DNA of 64,000 bases, taken from positions 1,381,478 to 1,445,477 of the forward strand of contig NZ_KE557306.1 of the NCBI RefSeq assembly GCF_000442275.2. The letters are read 5' to 3'. Below the pieces are notes generated by a model. That model was not told the origin of the DNA, did no database searches, and was given only the letters and a program-made list of their open reading frames with translations. The DNA is from Litoreibacter arenae DSM 19593. GTDB lineage: Bacteria > Pseudomonadota > Alphaproteobacteria > Rhodobacterales > Rhodobacteraceae. The position numbers and the translations under genes were made by a program. Shown here in pieces: positions 35,401 through 48,300 of the stretch (positions are counted from its first letter, which is position 1; the number at the start of each line of letters is the position of its first letter).

Positions 35401-36026
35401 TTGAGGCCAAGCGCCTCGGTCTCGTCGAACCGCCCGCTTGCGTCATAGACGCGGTGCACCGCCACCAGATCGTCGCCTTCAGGCACCGTCACCGATACCG
35501 TTCCGTTGGGCGCCACCGGCACGACTGCGACGACACGCGGGCCGGAGCGGCCAGAATAGTCGATGATCCGCACCTCGCCCCGCGCCAGATAGGCGGGGTA
35601 GTTCGTCTTGGAGCGGAAAGTGATCGTGTCACCCGCCTCGAAGCTTTCACGCTCATCGGCAATGGCCAGGTCAAGCGCCGGCGTCGCGCCAAGCCCGTCG
35701 AACTTTACCTGCACATCCGCGTTGGACAGCGCGATGTCCGTCTGGCGCGTCAGGTCTTCGACGCGGGCATCGCCTGACACCTGTTCCCCGTCAATCGAGA
35801 TCGAGAAGCCCGAATCCCCCAAAGTCGCAGTGTCATTGTCGATCTCGGTATTCGCGCCCACATCGACCCCTACCACGGTGCCCGCGTTGGGCACGCCGCA
35901 ATCGGCGGGCAAGGCGTTGCCGGTGACGGTGCAATCCACCTCGAAGCTTTGCGCGAACGCGGCGGACGCGAGCGCCAAGGTCGAGGCACTGGCAAGGGCT
36001 CTTATGGTCAAGGATGTCAGTTTCAT
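32463..36026 (-). CDS. Large predicted outer-membrane beta-barrel protein, partner of the DUF11 giant
   Basis: 1187 residues from the ATG at 36026, overlapping the end of the giant gene by 4 bp. A signal peptide (TIRALASASTLALASAAFA) is followed by a Cys-containing N-terminal region and beta-sandwich-like segments (about 90-340). From about residue 350 to the end there are dozens of alternating amphipathic strands (for example 'WEITASADTGEDDL', 'YALWGNYKGNITG', 'FGVRYENQTGVSGRGRLEYR') ending in 'NLIAKF' with the C-terminal Phe needed for Bam-dependent assembly. No TonB box or plug domain is obvious. The role is inferred: surface display, secretion or anchoring of the co-encoded repeat protein. 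Confidence 0.8.
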   Translation of the reverse strand: MKLTSLTIRALASASTLALASAAFAQSFEVDCTVTGNALPADCGVPNAGTVVGVDVGANTEIDNDTATLGDSGFSISIDGEQVSGDARVEDLTRQTDIALSNADVQVKFDGLGATPALDLAIADERESFEAGDTITFRSKTNYPAYLARGEVRIIDYSGRSGPRVVAVVPVAPNGTVSVTVPEGDDLVAVHRVYDASGRFDETEALGLNRDQRGDGDFIDGGLPDLEEGADRTAIRRIPVSGGAVTVYGTGVRQGAQVQTLGETITPAPDGSFVVQRILPAGETDVEVRVTGAGEDLYLQRGVTIPRSEWFGVATVDLTFGYRTDGGKDAAGGGFDKYYDRGRLAFYTKGKTQSGWEITASADTGEDDLSEIFRNLDKKDPRHLLLRLDSDKAYPVYGDDSTIVEDAPTSGKFYLKAERDGNYALWGNYKGNITGSQLLRNERTLYGAQGHYATQAQTEKGEARVTVDLYAAQPDNLPGRDTFRGTGGSVYFLQRQDLSIGSETISVEIRDPDTNRVIDRQTLVYGRDYDINYLQGVVTLNRPLTGAVGGGTVVTDPLGENTVILTVNYEYTPTSGSVDGYAYGGRVQVWATDNLRFGATGMVEQTDIADQTAQGVDLRYELSDNSYLELEYARTEGPGFGQSFSADGGLIVTNTGPVGGTGEAYLARGQLEFADLNPDLNGRVSFYAEQREAGFSTLDYQTTNDEDLYGFALEYEPTDKLGWRLYYDDFTDSAGKTVREGGAELSYKISERLTWDLGVEHVRKNTPGDPDETGSRTDVAARLTVTQSERLEWYAYAQGTVKHSGGLTKNNRVGVGGRYEFTPNWAFEGELSDGSTGVGALALLSYESDDNTSAYFGYTLDPRREFNGVTLSGKDRGQFIAGGRRKLGRDVSVYAENTYDLFGTHRSLTSTYGVDYERSEFLTYSASAELGRINDPLGDFDRTALSFGVRYENQTGVSGRGRLEYRRDRGILSGSQRDGDTIAASATLRYKIDEERRFLFSFDGSYTDTDGSSIPDGRYAEVTLGYAYRPIENDRLNVLAKYTYLHDLYGQEVDGTNEPGPRQKSHVFSLDASYDLDRQWTVGGKLGARFSKSSPNATAAFQNNDAWLAVANARYHVTHKWDLLVEGRVLRAEQAGTTEYGLLGAAYRHIGNNYKIGVGYNFGKFSDDLTDLTFDDRGVFINLIAKF

Positions 36027-36330
36027 TGGCCCGCCCCCTTGGCTGCGCGTTTGATGGTGCGTTCGACGTTGAGCTGGTATCGCCCGCCGCCCCGCCACCT
36101 GTCACGGATCAGCTTCTCGACCAGCTTGAGACGTGCGCGTGCCACCTTGGGCTCTTCACCGCGCACGATATAGCTGAGGCGCAACACCGACGGCGTCACC
36201 TGTATCTGGGCAATCAACTGGTCAATACCGTTGATCAGCGCAGGGGACGGCTGCCCGCTCGGGGTAAAGGCCCGCGCGGTCAGGTCGATATCGACCACAT
36301 TCGAAAGGGCCACGCCAAAGTTCAGCTTGG
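36023..36330 (-). other. OmpA-like C-terminal domain of the giant protein
   Basis: The last about 95 residues ('VDIDLTARAFTPSGQP', 'LINGIDQLIAQIQVTPSVLR', 'KVARARLKLVEKLIRDRW') follow the beta-alpha-beta layout of OmpA/MotB C-terminal domains, in which a helix with regularly placed Arg/Leu follows 'P..L.LxY'. Such domains bind peptidoglycan. The key Asp of the canonical TD..G motif is not obvious, so binding may be altered. Confidence 0.5.
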
Positions 36331-39300
36331 CGAACTTACCCGCAGTGACCCGGATCACCCGTGGGTTTTCCGTCGTCACACGGTAGCCCGACGGCAAGGT
36401 GCGCGTGTCCAGCTTCAGGATGAAGTTGGACCCGATCGCCTTGGGCAACTCCGCACACGGCACATGGTAGCGGCCGTATTCATCCGTCGTGATCAGATGG
36501 CCTTTCAGCGTCGCCAGACGCACGCCGGGCATTCCCGGCTCGCCCTGATCCTGATAGCCGTTCTGGTTCTTGTCGTCGTAAACTTTGCCAATGATGTCCG
36601 AGCAGTCGAACACGTGTTCCGGCTCAATGCGGACGGTGGCTGTGGCAGTGTTCGATAATTGGTTGCCCGCCGCGTCTGTCATGAAGGCGCGGTTGGTCAA
36701 CTCGCCATAGCTGCCATTGGCCACTACCCGCGCGGCCAGCGTGACATTGATCGTCTGCGTCGGCGTGATGTCCAACCCCGCCCATGTCAGCCGCAGGCCG
36801 TTCACAGTCGGCTCCAGCGGCACGCCGTCCACAGCCGCCGTATTCGGCGTGTAGAGCAGCCCCGCTGGCAACAAGTCCACAAGGTTCATGTTGGTGACCG
36901 TGTTGGAGGTGTTGTTTGTGAAGCTCAGCGTGAAGTTTATTGACTCGCCGAATACGGCGCTGTCGCGGTCCGATTGTTTGGTTGCCAGAATGTCGGGGAT
37001 GCCCTGACAATTCTCGACCGGAAGGTTGTTGTTGATGATGAACGGATCGCCTGCCTCGAAGGTGAAGCTGGTGTAGAACGGGTTTCCGCCCGACGTGAAG
37101 TCGTTGAGCACGTTGGTGTTACCCACCTCGGAGCCGCCCAGCGACGCAGGGTTGGCGGGCAGCAGGGTCGTTGCATCAAGGTTTCCAAGCGTGGTGCGCG
37201 TGGTACTTGCCTGCCCCAGCGTTGGGTAGGTAGCGTTCAACACATAGGTGCCGGGGCGCGTGACGAAGAACACGAACTGACCGGTGGAGCCGTCCTGCAC
37301 GATGCGGATGTTGTTGGAGAAGCCTACACCCGTCTGCGTCCCTGCGGGACCGGTGACGGAGATAGAACCGCCCGGCAGAAGCCGCCCGTCATCCTCGCAG
37401 TAGAAGTAACCCGTCGGGTCGAAGTCCTCGGCGTCGCAGATGCCGTCCCCGTCGCGGTCATTGCCAGCCAAGGGAGAGCAGCCCTCCAGGCTGTCCGGAA
37501 TACCGTCGCCGTCCGTATCGCTGAGCGGCACGGAGGCCGGATTGCTGGGCGTTGGCGTCGCCAGTTCCGCAGAGGTGACATTCGCCACGTTCGCGCCCGT
37601 CGCAGTGCCAGCGTCCACTTGGTAGGTGACGTCGATTTCGACCACGCCGGTCTCCCCCGGCGCAAGCGATGCGTCGCCCGTAATCGTATCGGTCACAGAC
37701 GAGCCGTCATAGGCTGCGTTCGGTGCCCCGCCGGTGAAACCGGAGGTGCGAACGGTGATACCGAACGGTGCTTCGGTCAGGACTTCCGCCGTTCCGGCGA
37801 AGTCGGACAGGTCGTCCACGATCTGGTAGCCGCTCTGCGTGATGTTGCCAGTGTTCTCGACGCTCAGGGTGAAGGTCACCTGATAGACCGTCGGGAACAG
37901 CACTACGGGCTCGCCCGCCGTCTTGGTCAGCGTGTTGGTCGGTGCCGCGTCGATCACCGCAAGCGTGGGATCGTCCACATCGTTGCCGTCGCCCGGATCA
38001 TCGTCGCGGGAGACATCCGTCAGGGTCGCCCCCAAAGGCGTCGTCGCGGTGCCGGTGGCCGAGTTGGACACCCCGCCTGCATCCACGTCCTCCTGTACCA
38101 AGGTATAGAGAACCGCATAGGTGGCCGTTTCACCGACGTTCAACACACCCTCGGACGATCCGCCATCGGCGGACTGGAACGTCACACTGTCCACGACGGG
38201 GCTGCCTCCGCCGATCCGTGTCAGGGTGTCGCTGACAGTAACGCCGGACAATGTGACGTTGCCGATGTTCTCCACAGTCACCTCGAACGCAATCACGTCA
38301 CCAGCCCGCACGCCCGGCGTGGTCAGTGTCTTGACCACATCCAGCCCCGGCGTGGCGGCGATGGTCGTGATGGTCGGGTCATCCTCGGTATTGCCGTCGA
38401 ACGGGTCGTCGTTGGCGGACACGTCGCTGACCGCGCTGCCGTCCGGCCCCTCACCCGTCACGGTGGCCGAGTTGGAAAGCCCGCCTGCGTCGATATCCTC
38501 TTGGGTCAGCACATGAGTCGCGGTCCAGACGATTTCCTCGCCCGCGCCAAGGTCGGTCGTGCCGGAGGTGTTGGTCAGCGCAGGCGATGGCAGCACCGTC
38601 CCGTCCGCGCGGGTCAGCGTGTCCGTGATCGCCACGCCCGAGATATCTACGTTGCCTGTGTTACGCGCGGTGATGGTCCAACTGACGCTTTCACCTGCCT
38701 GCGTGCCCGGCGTGCCGGTCACGGCCTTGACCGTGGTAATTTCCGGCTCGGCGGTTATGTCGAACGGGGTCACATCATCGGTGGTGTTGCCGTCGGCATC
38801 ATTGCCATTGTCTGATACGTCGCTCACCGATCCGGTGCCTGCGGGGCCATCTGCCGTTACTGTGGCGGAGTTTGTAAACCCGCCTGCGTTGACATCGCTC
38901 TGGGTGATCTCATGCGTGGCGCTGTAGACCCATGTTTCATCGACGTCGAGCCGGTCGTCGCTATTCGTGTCGCCGGAGACGAGCACAAAGGGCGTGGTCA
39001 ATGCGGTCGGCGTGTTATTGTTGCGCCGCATAATATCGGTGATGCCGAGGTCGGTTAGCGTCACGTTGCCCGTGTTCTCGACGCTCAGCAGGTAAGTAAC
39101 CACCTCGCCCACCGCCCGGCCGGTCGTGGTGGCGATCTTTGTGGCCTCCAGCGAAGGCGTCCGCGCGGGACCGGGGACCGTGATGCTGTCGGTGGCGCTG
39201 GTGGGGTTTCCGAGCAGGTCTGTGGCGGTCACCTCAACGTCGTTGGTCACCTCGCCCGCGTCGATCATCGCTTGTGTGACTTCCAGCATGTAGGAGCAGG

Positions 39301-42300
39301 TCACACCATCGACCTCGCCCGGTGCCAGGCGCGGTATTACGCAAGCCGCGCCCGTATCGAGCGCATCGTCAACCGATACGTTCTGCAAGGTCGTGGTGCC
39401 TGTGTTTTCAACCTCGAAGCTGAACGTCACGTCGCTGCCGACAGCGCCCAAAACGGTCGGGCTGGCAGTTTTCGCGACGGTCAAGGCCGGTGCTGCGGCA
39501 GGCACGTCCGTGTTTTCGGTCGCGGTGATCGGCCCGACAGGCGCGCCTGACGGCGTTTGCCCCGTCGCGGTCGCGGTGTTGGAGATACCACCCGCGTCGA
39601 TATCGGCCTGCGTGATGGTGTAGTCTTCGGTGCAGGTCAGGGCATCGCCACGCGCCAAGGTCGCAGCTTCGCAGACCAGCGCAGGCAGGCGCGGATCGGA
39701 CACGGCGACGGTGTTCAGCGTCTGGTTGCCCGTATTCGTCGCCACCAAGGTGTAGGTCACGGTCGAGCCGACAGGGCCAGCAGGGTTCGGCGCGGAAGTT
39801 TTTGAAAGCGTCAGCGCCGGTTGGACGTCCGCCGCCACGGTTTCCGTCACAGGTGCGGAGGTCACCGGCGTGGGGCTTGCCGGATCGCCGAAGCTGGTCT
39901 GCGCATAGGCCTCGTTGACCACCTCGCCCGCGTCCAGATCCTCCTGCGTCACCGCATAGGTGAAATCACAGCTGATCGTCTGACCGGTGCTCAGCGTCGC
40001 ATCACCCGCTGGCAGCGGGCAGGCCAGGCCTGTGTCACCACCTGCGATTTTGTCGTCGAAGATCAGCACATCGGCGCTGAACGCCTGCGTGCCGTCATTG
40101 GTGACCTCGAACGTGTAGGTGAGCAGATCGCCAACCTCGACAAAGGTAGAGCCTGCGGCGGCGGTTTTGGCCACAGAAATGGACGGGTCCGCGTCGTTGG
40201 GGATCGTCTCGGACACCAAGGGGCTGTCCACGTCGCCGCTGCTGGACGATGCCAGATTGGTGACGGTAAACAAAGTCACGTCATCGGCGGTCACGGTGTA
40301 GATACCGGTGCATTCCAACGTGCCGCCCGGCAACAGACCGCCCACTGGCAACGCGTCGCAGGTGACCGACGGGATCAGGTTGTCGGAAACCGTGATCGGG
40401 TCTTCAAGGGTGATGTTGCCGTCATTGGTGACGGTATAGGTGTACTCGACCTCGAGCCCTTCGTCGAAATCTGTCGGTGGCACATCTTCCGCGACTTTCT
40501 CGACCGCCATGGACGGGGTTTGTAGCGCTGGCACCGTGACCGTCTCCTCGGGGCTGGTCGTCGTGCCGTCCGATGCCGTCGCCGCGTTGGTGAAAGAGCC
40601 GTTGTCCAGATCATCCTGTGTCACGAAATAGGAGCCGGTGCACACCACGCCCTCGCCCGGAGCCAGCGTTGCGGCGGGGCAAGCGACCGCATTGCCCTGC
40701 CCCTCGATCAGCGCGTCGGCGACGGTGAATGGGCCGCTCAGGGTGACGTTGCCCGCGTTGGTCACGGTGAAGTCAAACGCGATTTCCTGATCCAGAGTGT
40801 CATAGTTCCCCGGCTCGCCAGCGGCGAGCGCTTTGACGACCGTCAGGGCTGGCGTGGCGGGTATGTCGAGGACAGTTGGATCATCCTCGGTGTTGCCGTC
40901 ACCATCATCACCGTTGTCAGTGACGTCGCTTACCGGCGCACCAACCGGCGGTGTACCAGTGACGGTCGCCGTGTTGGCGATACCGCCCGCGTCGAGATCA
41001 TCCTGAACCAAGCGGTAACTGGCCACGAAGGTCGCCGTCTCGCCGGGGATCAACGTGCCGGATGGCGAGCCATCGCTTGCGCTTTGGAATGTGGGGCCGC
41101 TTGCGAGCGTCAAAACCGTTCCGTCTGCGCGGGTCAATGTATCGCTGCTGACACCCACACCGGTCAGGGTGACGTTGCCGTCATTGGTCGCAGTGATAGC
41201 AAAGGTGACTAACCCGCCTTCTTCGACCGTCGTAGAGGTTACAGTTTTCTCGCCCGAAATTGCGGGTGTGGATGGCACCGAGAATACCGTGGGACGGTCG
41301 TCCCCGCCCGGCTGCCCGTTGCCGGAGCGGTCTTGTGCCGTGTCCCCGTTCGGGCCTTCGCTGGTCGCCAAAACCTGATTGGACACACCGCCCGCGTCAA
41401 TATCGGCTTGATCTAGGACGTAGGTGGCCGCGTAAGTCCACGTTTCGCCCACATCCAAAACACCCGCGTCGCCGGTGTCGGTAGTGTCCCAATCCGGCCC
41501 GCTGGTCAGCGCAAGCGGCGTGCCATCGGTGCGGGTCAGGGTGTCGGTCAGCGCGGGCGCATCCAAAGTCACGTTGCCGGTGTTCTCAACGGTGATCGAA
41601 AAGGTGACGGTATCGCCTGCCGAAGTCCCCGTGGAACTGGCGACAAGTTTGACGGCCTCCAAAGCGGGTGTCGTGTCCTCGACCGGCACGGAGACCTGCG
41701 CAGTATCGGAAGTCGGCGTCGTGCCGGGCGGGCCTGTGGCGCTGACGCCTGCATCATTGGTCAACGGATTGCCCGCATCGACATCCGCCTGCGTGACAGT
41801 GTAGGTCGCGGTGAATTCCGCCACGTCGCCCGGCGCCAACACGTCCCAACTGCCATCGGCGGTGGTATCCGTGGAATTGCCCGTCTCACCGTTATCCGCG
41901 CTCAGGGTGTCGCCGCCCACGCTCAACGGGTTCGTGCCTGCTGCACTCGTTTGCGTATCGGACACCGCCACATCGAACAGCCGTGTATTGCCGCTGTTGG
42001 TTGCGGTGTAGGTGTAGGTGATGACATCGCCGACGGCTGCATCCGCCGTGATGGACGGCACCTTTGTCAGCGTGACCGCAGGGCTGCGCGCGCCGTCGAC
42101 CGTCTCGGTTGCCTGCGCTGGCGTTGTGACTTCGGGGCTAGAGACGTCCGCTACGTTGGTTACAAAACCTGCATCCACGTCGTCCTGCGTTACGGTATAG
42201 GTCTGCGTACACTCCAAAGTGTCGAGCGGCGCGAGGCCGGAGGCCGGGATGGTGCCACAGCTAAACGTGCCGATCCTGTCGTCGGTGATGACCGGCTGGT

Positions 42301-45300
42301 CGAACAGTGTGATATTGCCCGCGTTTCCGACGACGTAGGTGTAGGTGATGACGTCGCCCACGCTGTCGAATGTGGAAACGTCGGCGGTCTTGGACATGGC
42401 GAATGCAGGCTCGCTGTCAGGGCCGGTTATCGTGATCGTGTCCTCGCCCGTGACCGATCCGCCCGAGCGTGGAGAACCCGTTGCGGTGGCGGTGTTGTCG
42501 AAACTGCCCGCATCAATCTCGGCCTGTGTCATGACCACGCTGAAGGTACAGCCGGTGAATGTCTCGCCCGGTGCAAGGGTGCCAACCGCACAGCTGGCAG
42601 GTGTCGCGGCATTTGTCGCCGCAACGGTGTCAGCGACGGTAATCGTGTCGACTGTAATGTTGCCCGTGTTCTCGACCGATACGGAGAAGGTGACCGTCTC
42701 GTCCACACCGGAGAACGCTGGATCGCCCGCACCGGGTTCAGGCGTGACGCGTTTGACCACGGTCAGTTCGGGCAATGGCGGATCGAGCGCAGTCAACGTG
42801 TTGCTGCCCGTCGCAGGGACATTGTTGCCGCGCGGATCATTGCCCATCGCGGTTGCGGTGTTGTCGATCTGACCGGCATCCACATCCGCCTGCGTGACGA
42901 TGTAGTCACCGACGCAGGTCAGCACTTCACCGGGGGCAAGCACCACATTTGCGGGTGCGGCAGCGCCTCCTGCAACGGTGCAGCTGAGCGTGGGCACCAG
43001 ATCGTCCGACACCATGACCTGCCTCAAGGTCTGGTTGCCGGTGTTTTCAGTGAGGATCGTATACTGGATTGTCTGGCCCGCTTGCGGGTTGGAGGGGCCA
43101 CCTGTGACGTCTTTGGTGACGGTCAATTCGGGATCCTCGCCTGCCGCTACTGTGGCGGTTGCCGGAGCGGACACCACATCAATCGGGTTCGGGCTGAGTG
43201 GCGCAAACACCGTCGTTGCAATCGCCTGATTGACGATTTGACCGGCATCGAGATCGTCCTGAGTGACGAAATACTCCGCCGTGCAGGTGTCGAACTCGCC
43301 GGAGTCGAACGTGTCCGGCAAAACGGGAGTGAAGCACTCGAATGGTGGGCCAATATCCGGGTCATTGATTTCGACCACCCGCGTGAACGACGCGCCCGGC
43401 GGGGTCACTGATGTATTCTCAACACGGAACTCGAAGACGACCCGATCCCCGACGGCAGTGAAGTCCGCGCCGCTGACGACTGTCTTGGCCAAGGATAGGG
43501 ATGGATTTGCGCCGTCTGGCACCGTCTCGGACACCTGCGGGCTGGTGGTCGTGCCGTCTGTCACCGTGGCAAGGTTGGTCACCTCACCCAGCTCGATGTC
43601 TTGCAGTGTCAAAGTGTAGGACGCGGTACAAATATAAGACGCGGCGGGGTTCACGCGCAGAGGTTCCAGCACGCCGCCGCCCGCAGGGCATGAAATGCTA
43701 CTGATGCGGCTGTCGCTCACCGTCAGGTCAGCAGTGTCTATTTCGGTATTGCCGGTATTGGTGACCTCGTATTGATAAGACATCGTCTCACCATTCTCGA
43801 ACACGCCGCCGGTCGAGGTTTTATCGACCGCGAGGCCGGGTGTCTGAACAGCCGAGGTCGTAAAGGTATCTGTGGCGTCTACCGGCACATCGGGGCTGGA
43901 GGCAGTACCGATATTCGTGATCTCGCCCGCGTTGATTGCCGCTTGTGTTGCCGTCCAGACCAACTGGCAGCTGACACTACCGCCCGGAGCCAAAGGCACC
44001 GGCCCGCATGTTGTGGTGCCTGCAATCTGGTCGTCGGCAACCGTGATTGGCGAGGTCAGCGTGGTGTTGCCGGTGTTGGTGACAGTGTACTCAAACGTCA
44101 CCGCGTCACCCACATTGGTAAATGTGGTGGCGGAACCCGCCGCGATGGCCTTTGCCAAGGTGAACGTCGGCTGCTGGCTGGCCGTTACGGTTTCGCTGTC
44201 CGGTGCCGACGTGGCCGTGGTCGGTGTCGCATCCCCGTTGATGCGCTGCGAGACGGAAGCAGTCGCCTCGTTCGTCACCGCGCCGTTGTCGATATCGGCT
44301 TGGGTGACCCTGGTGCTGGCGGTACATGTCAGTGTCGCGCCGGGGGCAAGACCGGCACCTGGCGTTGCGGGGCATGTGACGGCCACAGGTTCGGCTGGCG
44401 TCCGCGAAGTCACGCTGTCCGCCACGCTGATCGCACCGGTCACGGTCACGTTGGACAGGTTGGTCACGTCGTATTCGTAGGTAATAACCTCGCCGACTGT
44501 AGAGAAGGTCGTCCCGAAGGTTTCACGCTTGTCGACAGACAGGTCCAGCGTCTGGGTCGGTCCGGTGACGGTTTCCACATCGCTGTCAGACACCGGAGTG
44601 CCGCCGATCAGGCTTTGACCTGTTACCGTGGCGGTGTTCGTGTAGCTGCCAGAGTTTACATCCTGCTGGTTGAAACTCTTGGTGAACTGCATCGGTGCCC
44701 CGCCCACGCAGGTAGTGGTCGAGTTCGCCGCTGGTGCAGGCGGCAGATCCGGTACGTCGCAGCGGAAAGTCTCTCCGGTTGCATCGACATCGACAAGCTC
44801 CAGCCCCGTAAGCGTCACGTTGCCTGTGTTGGTCACGATAAAGGTGAAGTCGAAGCCGTCGGTTGCGGATGTGAAGTTCGGTCTCGCGGGGATTTTATCG
44901 ACCTGCACCCGCGGGTTCGCTACCGGGCCTGTCGCAGTTTCCGTAGCTGTCTCGCTGACAGGCGCGCCATCTGCGCCTGTGCCCGTGACCGTGGCCGAGT
45001 TGTCGACCTGACCGCGATCCAGATCGGCCTGGTCCACGGTATAAGTCAGCGAGCAGACGACCTGATCGAAACCGGGCGCTATGTCACCGACAGCGCATGT
45101 CTGGGCCGGAGTGAAGATGGAAGCGTCCTCGACGCTTACCCCGTTGACCGTGACGTTGCCGGTATTGCGCACACGGATATCGAAGGTGACGGTGTCACCC
45201 ACGGCTGTGTATCCGCCCCGCGCCACCTTCTCGATTTCGAGCGCGGCAGACCGCGTCGGCCCCGGCAGCGACAGGGAACTTTCGTCAGGGCCATCCGTCA

Positions 45301-48300
45301 CCGCCGCGTTAACAGCGGACGCGGTGTTGTCGATCACGCCCGCATCAATGTCGTCCTGTGTGACTGTGTAGGTAAACTGGCACAGATCGTAGCTTGCTTG
45401 CGGCGCAAGCGTCGGAATGGTGCAGCTATAGGCCGGATCAAGAATGTCCGTGACAGTCGTATTGGTCAGAGTGCGAGTGCCGTCGTTGAGGACGTCGATG
45501 GTGTAGGTGATCGTCTCGCCCACTGCGGTGAAAGCAGCGCGGTTTGCGGTCTTGGTAACCGCCAGCCCCGTGCGGTTGCCTGCGGGCAGCAGCGTCGAGG
45601 TCTCCGTGGCAGGCGGCGGCGTGAACTGGCCGCCTTGCCCGCTGGTACCTGTCGCGGTCGCCACGTTGGTGATGCTGCCCGCATCCACGTCACGCTGCCG
45701 CACTGTGTATTGGGCGGAACAGGTGTCGCTGGCGCCCGGGGCCAGATCGGTGATCGGACATGAGACGCTTGGGATCAGGGTGTCGGAAATCGTGACGCTG
45801 CTGATCGAGACGTTGCCGTCATTGGTGACAGTGAAGGTGTAATCCAGCACATCGCCGACAGCGAGGAAGGTGTCATCGCCATCTTGTTCCTTGGCGAAGG
45901 TGAAGCTCAAATTTTCGGTAATCGGCGTCGTCGCCGTTGCGCTGTCAGAGGTGATGGTCTGCGTCACGCCACCCGACGAGAACGGGAAGCTGGCGGTGGC
46001 GGTGTTGATAACCTCGCCCGCATCGCGTTCCGTTTGGGTGATGCCGGAATAGGTCCCGTCACAGATGAAGCTGCCGGCCGGATCAAACGGATCGGGCTGC
46101 GCTGCGGAGCAATCGAGCACCCCGCCCGGCAGTTTTGCATCGTTGATAGTGATCGGGGAGGATGCCCTGAGTAACTGCGCGTCGCCAGTGTTGGTGATGG
46201 TGAACCGATAGGTGACTGACGTATCAGCAGCACCGATTGGGCTGGTCAGCGCGGCCTTTGCGACAGTCACTTCCGGCTCCGCCGCATTCGTGATCGTGGC
46301 GCTGGTCGACGGCGATGTAGTTGTCCCGTCGGTCGCGGTGGCGTTGTTGGTGACGATGCCAGCGGCGACGTCGGTCGCATCCATGAAGTAGCTTTGTGTA
46401 CAGCTCAGAGATTGACCCCGCGCCAAAGGTCCGGGGAGGCAGGCAAATGTGCCGATCTTGTCGTCGGTCACCGTGATCGGATCGGTCAGATCAACATTGC
46501 CGCTGTTGGTCACGGTATAGGTGTAGACGACCTCTTCACCCACAGTGAAGGCAGGCGCGGGCGTTGGCGCCGCTTTGGCAAGTGTCAGCGCGGGCGCAAT
46601 CACGGCAGGGACCGTCACCGTATCATCGGCAGAAGTCACGGTATCGCTTCCCCCTGCCCCGGCGGTCGTTGCTGAGGCCGTCGCCACGTTGATCACTTCG
46701 CCGTTGTTCAGGTCAGCCTGCACAGTCGCGTAACTCGCAGTGCAGGTGACGGAGGTGTCGGGAAGAATGTCGCCTGCGGGGCAGCTGACCGCACCCGCAA
46801 CATCAATGACGTCGTCAACGACGCTGGGGTTTTGCAAAGTAATATTGCCGGTGTTTGTCAGCACATATTCATAGTCGATGACTTGAGCGATGTCACTGAA
46901 ACTCGTGCGAGACGTCGAAGCCAGCCGCTTGTCGAGCGTCAATCCCGTCGAGCGGGTCGCCGTAACTGTCGCCGATGCGGAGCGGTTCACGTTGACGCCG
47001 CCGACCGTTATGTCAGCGGTTACGGTGTTGGCTACCTGCCCGTCATTGATGTCGTCGTGCTGAACGTCGTAGCTGACGGAACACGTCACAGTCGCGCCCG
47101 GCGCAACAGGTCCGGTCGGGCAGCTTACCGTGGCACCTGCCAATGCCTCGGTCACCACAGGCGTATCCGGGAACGTCAGGTTGCCCGTATTGGTGATCTC
47201 GATGTTATATTGCAGCGTGTCGCCTACCGCCGCGAAGGTGCCGCTCAGCGCCGTCTTCGCAATGGTGAAATCGGGCGCAGATGCAGGGCCCGGGATATTG
47301 TCATTGTCGAAGTCCGAAGGATTGGGCCCGCGCGCCGCAGTCGCGGTGCCGCGTCCGGTGTTGCTCAGCTCGTTTGCAGGGTTAGCCGCGTAGGCATCCA
47401 CATCCGCTTGCGTCACGGTGTAGCTTACCGTGCAACTGTCGCTTTCACCGGGTTCTAGCTCCGCAATCGTGCAGGAGAACGCAGGTATGAGATCATCGGT
47501 GAGACGCACGTTGGTCAGGGTGACGTTGCCGTCATTTGTGGCCGTGATCTCGTAGGGCACGGTCGTTCCCGCTGCGCCAAACGTCTGGCCGGGCGCGTCC
47601 AGAACCGATGTCTTGGTAATATCGAGAGACGGATTCGCCACAGGACCGGTGATTGTAACATCGTCGCTGACCGCTCCCAGAACGCCTTCATCCGGCGTGC
47701 CGACGGCGACGGCACGGTTGGTCAAGGTGCCGTTGTCGATATCCTCTTGCGTGATTTGCGTCGTTACTGTGCAAATTGCCTGATCGGGGCCACGCGGGTC
47801 GCCGAAGGGGCGCGGATCAATCGTTGTCTTACCAGCGCAATTGATCGGGTTGGTGGTCTCATCTATTTGGTCGTCTTCAATCCTAAGGTTTCGGATGCTG
47901 ACCGACCCGATATTGCTGATTACGTAGGTATAGATGATGGGGTCACCCACAGCTGCGTAGGTGCCGACCAGCGCGCTCTTCTCGATGGTGTAGCCGGGCG
48001 CGACGGTGCGGATTTCGTCGCGGCTCAGTCGGGGGCCGCGCTGGAAGTCCCAGTAGTTATCATTAGGATCGCGGTCACGTACCTGCGTGGTCGTGCGCCC
48101 CGAATTAAGCAAGCTGTTAAACAAAGCCGTGTTTGTTGAATCGAACCAGCCGGTGTTGAACGTGTTGTTACCGAACCCGTTCTCGAACCCCAGTGAGCGT
48201 GTGCCGTTCGTATTTGTCCGCTCAGTCGTGCGGCCAGACCAGTTACCCACATCATAGCCGTTTATGACAAGCTCGATGTCGTTCTCGTCGAACCCGCCCA

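Noticed and set aside
33312-35777. Long plus-strand open frame (821 codons) opposite the barrel gene
   Set aside because: It is the antisense shadow of a clear signal-peptide-bearing beta-barrel gene. Its translation is rich in His, Arg and Gln with no domain resemblance.
36974-45763. Several plus-strand open frames of 480-663 codons opposite the DUF11 array
   Set aside because: They arise from the repetitive high-G+C coding pattern on the other strand, have no signal peptide or family match, and shift with each repeat.
37545-47998. Possible assembly duplication artefact in the repeat array
   Set aside because: The units differ markedly from each other in both protein and DNA, so collapsed or duplicated reads are unlikely within the sequence shown.
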